Positions 1 through 5,777 of a stretch of DNA of 5,904 nucleotides are shown piece by piece (within the stretch, counting starts at the first letter, position 1; every line of letters starts with the position of its first letter). The stretch comes from Candidatus Stygibacter frigidus (GTDB lineage: Bacteria > Cloacimonadota > Cloacimonadia > Cloacimonadales > TCS61): positions 1-5,904 of the forward strand of contig JAVCCT010000153.1 of assembly GCA_030765325.1 (NCBI GenBank). The letters run 5' to 3'. The translations under genes and the position numbers were made by a program. Under the pieces are notes generated by a model. The model had not been told where the DNA came from. It did not search any database and saw only the letters and a list, made by a program, of their open reading frames with translations.

Positions 1-1
1 A

Positions 2-709
2 GCAGGAGGCACAGAATCACAGGATTGGGCAGAGATGCTGCTGCGCATGTATTCCCGCTGGGCAGAAACCAGTGGCAGGAAATTTGAGATAATAGAATAT
101 CAACCTGGAGATGAAGCAGGTATTAAGAGCGTGACAGTGGAAGTTTTAGGCGAATATTCATTTGGAATGCTCAAAAGCGAGATAGGCATTCATCGGCTGG
201 TGAGGATTTCTCCTTTTAATGCTCAGGGCAAACGCCAGACGTCATTTGCATCGGTATTTGTATATCCCTTGATTGATGAAGAGATCGAAGTTGAAATTGA
301 TCCCAGTGATTTGCGGATAGATACTTATCGCGCTAGCGGAAAAGGTGGTCAGGGAGTTAATACCACAGATTCGGCAGTGCGGATCACGCATATTCCTACT
401 GGAATAGTGGTTTCCTGCCAGAATGAGCGATCACAGATAAAAAATAAAGCAGTGGCAATGCAGGTGCTTAAATCGAGAATATATCAGCAGATGGAGGAAG
501 AGAAGCAAAAGGAACGGCAGGAGATAGAAAATAACAAAACGGATATTGGCTGGGGAAATCAGATCAGAAGTTATGTGTTCCATCCCTACCAGATGGTGAA
601 AGATCACAGGACGGATCATGAGACGGGCAATACATCAGCAGTGATGAATGGAGATCTTGATGGATTTATAAATGCCTGGCTGAAATTTGAAGCAGAGAGG
701 AAAAAATGA
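2..709 (+). CDS. prfB: Peptide chain release factor 2 (RF2), 5' end missing
   Basis: RF2 recognises UGA and UAA stop codons in the ribosomal A site and triggers hydrolysis of the finished peptide from the P-site tRNA. The visible 235 residues begin inside the gene: the frame is open from base 2, before the first ATG at 35, and already reads AGGTESQDWAEMLLRMY, a conserved internal RF2 segment. The codon-recognition tripeptide SPF, diagnostic of RF2 rather than RF1 (PxT), is at 209-217. The catalytic GGQ is at 344-352, in the context SGKGGQGVNTTDSAVRITH; in the family its Gln is methylated by PrmC. The SPF-to-GGQ spacing of 45 residues equals that of E. coli RF2, and by that alignment about 135 N-terminal residues lie off the left edge, including the region where many prfB genes carry the autoregulatory +1 frameshift site. 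The C-terminus (HPYQMVKDHRT, then AVMNGDLDGFI) is intact. The gene ends in TGA, a codon read by its own product, and overlaps uppS by 4 bases. Confidence 0.97.
   Translation, partial: AGGTESQDWAEMLLRMYSRWAETSGRKFEIIEYQPGDEAGIKSVTVEVLGEYSFGMLKSEIGIHRLVRISPFNAQGKRQTSFASVFVYPLIDEEIEVEIDPSDLRIDTYRASGKGGQGVNTTDSAVRITHIPTGIVVSCQNERSQIKNKAVAMQVLKSRIYQQMEEEKQKERQEIENNKTDIGWGNQIRSYVFHPYQMVKDHRTDHETGNTSAVMNGDLDGFINAWLKFEAERKK
696..700 (+). promoter_or_regulatory. Ribosome binding site of uppS
   Basis: AGAGG lies five bases upstream of the ATG at 706, inside the last codons of prfB. It supports the ATG of the ATGA overlap as the uppS start and suggests that uppS can also be initiated by fresh ribosomes, not only by ones terminating on prfB. 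Confidence 0.6.
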
Positions 710-1455
710 CGTCAGACAACTATAAATTGCTGATCCCTAAAATAGATAAAGACAAGATGCCAAATCATATTGCTATCATAATGGATGGAAATGGAAGATG
801 GGCAAAAAAGCAAGGCATGAAGCGGGTTAATGGGCATAAGGCAGGAGTGAGAGTGGTAAGAGAAATCGTTGAAACTGCCCGTGAGATCAACCTTAAGTAT
901 TTAACAGTGTATGCTTTTTCGACAGAGAACTGGGGCAGGAGCAGGATGGAAGTGAATTATCTGCTGAAACTGATCCTTGATTCTTTGATAGGTGAGATAG
1001 ATGATCTGGTGCAAAATGGGGTTAATATACGCTTCATAGGCACAGAGCAGCATCTACCTCCGGGCTATGATGTTAAAGTGGAGGAGAATTGCCGCAGATC
1101 ATGGCATAATAATGATTTATATCTCAATGTAGCCATGAATTATGGTGGTAGAAGGGAACTAATAGAAGCGGTGCAGGTGATTTCAACAAAAGTAAAGGAT
1201 GGATATCTGAAACCTGAGGATATAACTGAGCAGGTGATATCTGATCATCTTTATACTGCCGGGATGCCTGATCCTGACCTAGTGATCAGAACCAGCGGAG
1301 AGATCAGACTTTCTAACTATCTGATCTGGCAATCAACTTATTCGGAATTCTGGTTTACAGAAACGTTATGGCCTGATTTCAGCAGGGCAGAATTTATTCA
1401 GTCCATTCTTGATTATCAGGAGCGAAAACGCCGTTTTGGCAAAAGGGAGAAGTAA
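706..1455 (+). CDS. uppS: Isoprenyl transferase, undecaprenyl diphosphate synthase
   Basis: This cis-prenyltransferase adds isopentenyl diphosphate units to farnesyl diphosphate to make the C55 undecaprenyl diphosphate carrier used in peptidoglycan and other envelope polymer synthesis; it is cytosolic and membrane-associated. The 249-residue length is typical. Conserved family blocks are all visible: HIAIIMDGNGRWAKKQG at 21-37, with D27 matching the catalytic Asp26 of E. coli UppS; GHKAG at 43-47; YAFSTENW at 69-76; MNYGGRREL at 144-152; and DLVIRTSGEIRLSN at 191-204, with R195 and R201 as the diphosphate-binding arginines and E214 in YSEFWF near the metal site. The end, DYQERKRRFG, is the usual C-terminus. 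The ATG overlaps the prfB stop as ATGA and has an AGAGG site in front; the stop overlaps cdsA by one base. Bacterial placement beside cdsA favours the C55 product, but chain length cannot be read from sequence alone. Confidence 0.96.
   Translation: MTSDNYKLLIPKIDKDKMPNHIAIIMDGNGRWAKKQGMKRVNGHKAGVRVVREIVETAREINLKYLTVYAFSTENWGRSRMEVNYLLKLILDSLIGEIDDLVQNGVNIRFIGTEQHLPPGYDVKVEENCRRSWHNNDLYLNVAMNYGGRRELIEAVQVISTKVKDGYLKPEDITEQVISDHLYTAGMPDPDLVIRTSGEIRLSNYLIWQSTYSEFWFTETLWPDFSRAEFIQSILDYQERKRRFGKREK
1445..1449 (+). promoter_or_regulatory. Ribosome binding site of cdsA
   Basis: GGGAG sits five bases before the ATG at 1455 and within the last codons of uppS. It supports the TAATG start of cdsA over any later ATG. 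Confidence 0.6.
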
Positions 1456-2258
1456 TGGAATTTTTTAATAGATTACTTGTAAGTCTGGTTTTTGTTCCCG
1501 TGATGTTACTGGTTTTATATTTAGGAGGAGTATATACTTTTGCTTTTCTGGGTATAATCCTGATCATGATGTTGAACGAATTACGGGAGAATTATGCAAA
1601 AAAGGGTTTTGAGATTCCTGTTACCATGCAGATATTCGGGGTATTAGTATATATCTCTCTGCAACTACCATTTGAATATTTAGTGGGAACTGTCTTTATT
1701 GGGTTGATAATAACGAGTGGTAACTATTTATTCAGCAATCGGGCAAACAAATCAACCAAGAAAATTGCTGTAACCTGGTTTTCGATATTTTATACAGCAA
1801 TACCATTAGGTCTTTTGATGAATATGCGAAATATTGCCAGTGATAATCTTGATGGAAGATTACTGGTGATCTCTTTGGTGGTAGTGATCTGGGTAACAGA
1901 TACAATGGCATACATGACGGGGATGCTTCTGGGCAGGACTCATGGTGTGATCAAAATATCACCTAAAAAATCAGTTGAAGGTTATATTGGAGGTTTTTCG
2001 TTTGCATTGATCGCCAGCGCTGCAATAGTATTCTTTTATAAAGAACTTAGTGGGAATTTTATCTGGATGTTGGCTATTTCCGGTGGTTTGTTCGGGCAAT
2101 ATGGTGATTTGTTTGAATCACTGATCAAGCGTGATCTGGAAATAAAAGACAGCTCAACAATATTACAAAATCATGGTGGAATATTAGACAGGTTTGACAG
2201 CCTGCTTTTTGCTGCACCAGCTTTATATATATTACTTAAAATCATGGGGTATTTTTAA
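1455..2258 (+). CDS. cdsA: Phosphatidate cytidylyltransferase (CDP-diglyceride synthase)
   Basis: CdsA is an integral membrane enzyme that converts phosphatidate and CTP into CDP-diacylglycerol, the branch point for phosphatidylethanolamine, phosphatidylglycerol and cardiolipin. The 267 residues contain roughly eight hydrophobic segments (starting near 8, 25, 57, 76, 105, 136, 177, 202 and 249, the first two possibly one hairpin). Family marks are WVTDTMAY at 146-153, ISPKKSVEGYIGG at 168-180, GQYGDLFESLIKRD at 214-227, and the C-terminal signature with K225-R226, K231-D232, H240-G241-G242 and D245-R246-F247-D248, the polar residues that bind metal and CTP. One deviation: the residues before HGG are Q238-N239, where most family members have Pro-Gly (bases 2166-2171). 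All charged catalytic residues are kept, so the enzyme is expected to be active. It starts on TAATG with uppS and ends on TAATG with the next gene, the usual uppS-cdsA pairing. Confidence 0.95.
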   Translation: MEFFNRLLVSLVFVPVMLLVLYLGGVYTFAFLGIILIMMLNELRENYAKKGFEIPVTMQIFGVLVYISLQLPFEYLVGTVFIGLIITSGNYLFSNRANKSTKKIAVTWFSIFYTAIPLGLLMNMRNIASDNLDGRLLVISLVVVIWVTDTMAYMTGMLLGRTHGVIKISPKKSVEGYIGGFSFALIASAAIVFFYKELSGNFIWMLAISGGLFGQYGDLFESLIKRDLEIKDSSTILQNHGGILDRFDSLLFAAPALYILLKIMGYF

Positions 2259-3718
2259 TGCGGAAATTTTTACTAATTATAATTATTATAATATTAACGG
2301 GATGTTCACTTCATCGGCAATATGACATGAATGAGGTGATCAAAACCCCGGAAATTGCTGATCATTTATGGGTAGCTGAGCGTGATTCCCTTCTGGGAGT
2401 AATCAAATTTCAGAAAGATCAATTAGATTCACTCAGTGCAATTATTTGTTTTCAGGACAGCTTGATTGCTGAGCAGGAATATGCTTTGAATGAAGCGGAT
2501 CAGATGGTGGCAATCAGGCAGGGATTTCAAATTCCTGATACTATTTCATTTGCCGGAGTAACTTTTGATCTTAAAAATGAGCGAATAGCTGATAAATTTA
2601 TAAAAATCTATAATCAGGAACTTAAAGATGCCTATAAATACATCCCTCGCAGTGGGAGATATTTCACCTATTTTGACAGTGTACTAACCAGGCAGGGAGT
2701 TCCAGTGGATGCCAAGTATCTGGCAGTGGCAGAAAGCAGATTAAGCTATATGGCAAAATCCCCCGTGGGTGCTATGGGTATCTGGCAATTCATGAAAGGA
2801 ACGGCAACTGGTTATGGCATGAGAGTAGATGAATTTGTGGATCAGAGATGCGATGTGTTTCTGGCTACGGAAGCAGCGGCAAACTTTTTGCTGAATAATT
2901 ATAAATATCTCAAACGCAAGGGAGTGGATGACTGGTTGCTGGCATTTTGTGGATATAATGCCGGCATAGGGAATGTGGAAAAAGTGATCCGTGAGCAGGG
3001 GGGGCAGAATTTCTTTGATCTTATCATGGGAGTGGATGAAACTAATAGATATGTCTGGAAAGCAGTAGCCCTTAAGCTGATCTTCGAAAATGAGAAAGAG
3101 ATATTTAACAAAGAATTCACGCGTCAGCAGGAGATATTATCAGAAGTAAAAAAGGTGCATGTGACCTTAAAGGGATATTATGAAATTGATGAATGGGCTC
3201 AAGCACAAGGCACATTTGTAAGCAGAGTGTGGGAGCTTAATCCCTGGATAAAGACCTATCAACGTAGCAGAAAGAAATATTCCGCTGTTCTGGATGTGGT
3301 ATTGCCACCAGGTGAATATACAGTATGTCTGCCAGTAGATGCAATACCGGATGAAAAAGAAGTCATGAGGATTGAAAAAGAGTTCAAATCAAGCAATGAC
3401 GGATATTTCACGGAATACACTGTGAAGAAGGGAGATAGTCTATATAAAATTGCCTCAAAATTCAAAACGAGTATCAGTAAATTAAAAAACATTAATGGCT
3501 TGCATTCAGATATAATCTATCCAGGTCAAAAATTAAAGCTTTTCGGCTATACAAAGCAAAAAGATACCAGGGAATATATTGTCAAAAAAGGAGATTATAT
3601 CTCTAGCATCGCCTATGATCTTGGTGTGACGACCAGTCATCTCCTTAGTATAAATAATCTTAAGAAAGATGATGATGGTAATTGCCGTATATTTCCGGGG
3701 CAAAAGCTGAATTACTGA
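2258..3718 (+). CDS. mltD: MltD-type membrane-bound lytic murein transglycosylase with two LysM repeats
   Basis: A predicted outer-membrane or periplasmic lipoprotein that cleaves the MurNAc-GlcNAc bond of peptidoglycan, forming 1,6-anhydroMurNAc ends. Residues 1-15 form a very short signal peptide with six consecutive Ile, ending in the lipobox LTGC with Cys16 as lipidation site. Residues about 38-85 are heptad-like with three DSL triplets, probably a coiled-coil spacer. The SLT (GH23) domain spans about 120-285: catalytic Glu159 in AVAES, then SPVGAMGIWQFMKGTATGYG at 168-187, then the GYNAGIGNV block at 232-240 and ETNRYVWKAVALK at 261-273. Residues 296-360 form an unassigned linker domain. 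Two LysM peptidoglycan-binding repeats follow at about 385-429 (EYTVKKGDSLYKIA) and 438-485 (EYIVKKGDYISSIA), each ending in PGQKL. Total 486 residues, near the size of E. coli MltD. The ATG overlaps the cdsA stop (TAATG) with only a weak GGGG eight bases upstream, so coupling to cdsA is likely. MltD is the closest known architecture; strict orthology is not shown. Confidence 0.9.
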   Translation: MRKFLLIIIIIILTGCSLHRQYDMNEVIKTPEIADHLWVAERDSLLGVIKFQKDQLDSLSAIICFQDSLIAEQEYALNEADQMVAIRQGFQIPDTISFAGVTFDLKNERIADKFIKIYNQELKDAYKYIPRSGRYFTYFDSVLTRQGVPVDAKYLAVAESRLSYMAKSPVGAMGIWQFMKGTATGYGMRVDEFVDQRCDVFLATEAAANFLLNNYKYLKRKGVDDWLLAFCGYNAGIGNVEKVIREQGGQNFFDLIMGVDETNRYVWKAVALKLIFENEKEIFNKEFTRQQEILSEVKKVHVTLKGYYEIDEWAQAQGTFVSRVWELNPWIKTYQRSRKKYSAVLDVVLPPGEYTVCLPVDAIPDEKEVMRIEKEFKSSNDGYFTEYTVKKGDSLYKIASKFKTSISKLKNINGLHSDIIYPGQKLKLFGYTKQKDTREYIVKKGDYISSIAYDLGVTTSHLLSINNLKKDDDGNCRIFPGQKLNY

Positions 3719-3720
3719 TG
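3716..3720 (+). promoter_or_regulatory. TGATG stop-start overlap that sets the rimI start
   Basis: The mltD stop TGA (3716-3718) shares its A with ATG 3718-3720. No purine-rich ribosome binding site lies at normal distance; the nearest G-run, GGGG at 3697-3700, is 17 bases away. Initiation therefore probably depends on ribosomes terminating on mltD and restarting. Confidence 0.6.
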
Positions 3721-4182
3721 GAAAAAATCATCGATAGGATGACCTTGGAAGATTTAAGCCAGGTCATTGAAATCGAAAAGGCAGTATTTAGTAATCCCTG
3801 GGAAGAGGAGATGTTTTATTCATCTCTTACGCATTATCATTGCTGGAAGTTGTTTAATAAATCTGCCAGTAGGATTATTGGCTATCTGATAGGTGAGAAG
3901 GTAATGGATGAATTTTCCATATATAATCTGGCAATTTGTAAGGAATATCAAAAACAGGGTTTAGGAAGCTGGTTTACCAGGGGCATAATTAATCACATGC
4001 GGGATTATGGAGCACGAGTATTTTTTCTGGAAGTACGCAGAAGCAATAATGCAGCATTAAGATTATATGAGAGACTTGGATTCAAAGAAATTTACTTCCG
4101 AAAGGGTTATTATAGTGAGCCCCTGGAAGATGCTATAGTGATGATGAAGGATGAAAGGAATATAAAAAGGGATAAGATATGA
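3718..4182 (+). CDS. rimI: Ribosomal-protein-alanine N-acetyltransferase family protein (GNAT)
   Basis: RimI transfers an acetyl group from acetyl-CoA to the N-terminal alanine of ribosomal protein bS18; it is cytosolic. The 154 residues fit the roughly 150-residue family. N-terminal features are the IEIEKAVFSNPW block at 17-28, as in other RimI proteins. The acetyl-CoA pyrophosphate loop is QKQGLG at 78-83. The RimI-specific C-terminal half reads FLEVRRSNNAALRLYERLGF at 103-122, with E105 and Y117 matching the catalytic Glu103 and Tyr115 of E. coli RimI, followed by RKGYY at 128-132 and EDAIVMM at 137-143. The frame stays open upstream to a TTG at 3682, but that would place 12 extra residues inside mltD; ATG 3718 in the TGATG overlap gives a family-like N-terminus. 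The last residues are charged (KDERNIKRDKI). It overlaps nadB as ATGA. No tsaB or tsaD, frequent neighbours of rimI, is present. Another GNAT substrate cannot be excluded. Confidence 0.88.
   Translation: MEKIIDRMTLEDLSQVIEIEKAVFSNPWEEEMFYSSLTHYHCWKLFNKSASRIIGYLIGEKVMDEFSIYNLAICKEYQKQGLGSWFTRGIINHMRDYGARVFFLEVRRSNNAALRLYERLGFKEIYFRKGYYSEPLEDAIVMMKDERNIKRDKI
4167..4172 (+). promoter_or_regulatory. Ribosome binding site of nadB
   Basis: AAGGGA, with GGG at 4169-4171, is seven bases upstream of the ATG at 4179 and within the end of rimI. It supports the ATGA-overlap start of nadB, giving an N-terminus that leads directly into the FAD-binding strand. Confidence 0.6.
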
Positions 4183-5777
4183 AAACTTATGATTATCTGG
4201 TGATTGGTAGTGGACTGGCAGGACTGGTATTTGCTTTGGAAGCCTCCAAACAGGGTAAAGTGGCAATTGTAACTAAGAAGAAGATGCATAATTGCAATAC
4301 TGATTATGCCCAGGGAGGGATCGCTGCTGTTGTGGACAGGCAGGATTCATTTGAAAATCATGTGAGAGATACTTTTATTGCCGGGGGAGAGCTGGGTAAG
4401 CAGGAAGTGATAAAGCAAATTGTGAAAGAAGCTCCTGAAAGATTGCAATACCTGATAGATCTGGGTACAAAGTTTACTATGGAAAATGGTAGACTTGATA
4501 GAAGATTAGAAAATTTATCATTAACCCGTGAAGGTGGACATTCCCAAAAAAGAGTGGCATACGCAGCTGATTCCACCGGGCATGAGATCATGACAGCATT
4601 AATAGCAGCCTGCAGAAAAAATGAGAATATTGAGATATTTGAAAATCATCTGGCAATAGATCTTATTACGCAGCATCATATATCCCAGGCAAAACACTTT
4701 ATACCACGGATTACCTGCTGGGGTGCTTATGTGATGGATACAGAAACGAGGGAAATAGAAATTTACCGATCACGTAAAACCATGCTGGCTACTGGTGGTG
4801 GGGGACAGGTATATTCTTATAATACTAATCCTGATATTGCTACTGGTGATGGATATGCCATGGCATATCTTGCAGGTGCCAGAATGGTTAATATGGAGTT
4901 TGTTCAGTTTCATCCCACGGCATTTTATGATCCAGATAATAATCCATTTCTAATATCTGAAGCTGTTAGGGGGGAAGGGGCAATACTCAAGCTTCAAAAT
5001 GGCGAAACATTTATGGAGAAATATCATGAATTAGAATGCCTGGCGCCGCGTGATATAGTTTCCAGGGCAATAGATTTTGAATTGAAAAAGAGTGGAGAGA
5101 AATACCTATATCTTGATGCCACCCATATTCCCAGAGAGAAGTTACTTACCCATTTTCCATATATATACAAAAAGTGTTTGAGTAGAGGAGTGGATATCAC
5201 CGCTGAGCCCATTCCTGTTGTGCCTGCTGCTCATTATTTTTGCGGGGGGATCACAACCACAATTGACGGATTAACAGCAATTAAAAATCTCTTTGCCGCG
5301 GGTGAGGTTTCATGCACTGGATTGCACGGGGCAAATCGATTGGCATCAAATTCATTACTGGAAGCTTTAGTGATCGCCTGGCGGGCATCGCATCATCCCA
5401 GTATGAAAGAAGAAGAGGATTTTCCGGAAATCCTGCCCTGGCAGGCTTCAGACACTTTTAATGAGAATGAATGGGTGATCATATCGCATAATCGTCAGAT
5501 ATTGAATACTATTATGCAGGGTTATGTAGGCATTACTCGTTCTCGCCGATTGCTAAAGTATGCCTATTCAAGGGTATCTAATATCTATGAAGAGATCAAT
5601 AATTTTTATCAGCATAATTCCGTGCGCAAGGAAGTGATAGAAACGCGTAATATAGCAATTGTGGCATCTTTGATAATAAGATCAGCTTTGATGAGAAAAG
5701 AATCCCGGGGTGCACATTATGTGAATGATTATCCAGAAAGGGATGATGCAAAATATCTAAAAGATACTATAATATAA
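4179..5777 (+). CDS. nadB: L-aspartate oxidase
   Basis: NadB is a soluble flavoenzyme that oxidises L-aspartate to iminoaspartate using O2 or fumarate; NadA (quinolinate synthase) then uses the product in de novo NAD synthesis. The 532 residues are close to the 540 of E. coli. The N-terminal Rossmann motif is VIGSGLAG at 8-15, followed by the flavin-contacting TDYAQGGIAAV at 41-51. Glu118 in TREGGH matches E. coli Glu121, the residue separating aspartate oxidase from succinate dehydrogenase or fumarate reductase flavoproteins. Substrate and catalytic residues are in place: H245 (QFHPT), R291 (APRD), H352 (AAHYFCGG) and R387 (GANRLASNSLLE), each within one of E. coli numbering. A C-terminal helical domain from about 430 ends with MRKESRGAHYVNDYPERDD. 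It is the last gene of the overlapping block. nadA and nadC are not here, so the pathway partners must lie elsewhere or beyond the edge. Confidence 0.96.
   Translation: MKTYDYLVIGSGLAGLVFALEASKQGKVAIVTKKKMHNCNTDYAQGGIAAVVDRQDSFENHVRDTFIAGGELGKQEVIKQIVKEAPERLQYLIDLGTKFTMENGRLDRRLENLSLTREGGHSQKRVAYAADSTGHEIMTALIAACRKNENIEIFENHLAIDLITQHHISQAKHFIPRITCWGAYVMDTETREIEIYRSRKTMLATGGGGQVYSYNTNPDIATGDGYAMAYLAGARMVNMEFVQFHPTAFYDPDNNPFLISEAVRGEGAILKLQNGETFMEKYHELECLAPRDIVSRAIDFELKKSGEKYLYLDATHIPREKLLTHFPYIYKKCLSRGVDITAEPIPVVPAAHYFCGGITTTIDGLTAIKNLFAAGEVSCTGLHGANRLASNSLLEALVIAWRASHHPSMKEEEDFPEILPWQASDTFNENEWVIISHNRQILNTIMQGYVGITRSRRLLKYAYSRVSNIYEEINNFYQHNSVRKEVIETRNIAIVASLIIRSALMRKESRGAHYVNDYPERDDAKYLKDTII

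Noticed and set aside
345..358. Gly after GGQ (GGQG rather than the GGQH of E. coli) as a catalytic oddity
   Set aside because: From memory GGQGVNTTDSAVR also occurs in other bacterial RF2 proteins such as that of Thermus, so it is normal variation.
431..619. Minus-strand open frame of 62 codons in prfB
   Set aside because: It lies antisense to conserved RF2 coding sequence, has low-complexity hydrophobic content and no recognisable motif.
35..709. A complete 224-residue gene starting at ATG 35
   Set aside because: The same frame continues upstream to the window edge with conserved RF2 sequence, so ATG 35 is an internal Met of a truncated prfB.
2899..3492. Minus-strand open frames (2899-3120 and 3259-3492) inside the transglycosylase gene
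   Set aside because: Both are antisense shadows of clear SLT and LysM coding sequence, with no family resemblance.
3682..3717. TTG start giving rimI 12 extra N-terminal residues
   Set aside because: It lies inside the mltD LysM coding region, has no ribosome binding site, and the added residues are not RimI-like.
4063..5212. Minus-strand open frames at 4063-4266, 4358-4591 and 5024-5212
   Set aside because: They lie opposite conserved RimI and NadB motifs and show no sensible protein features.
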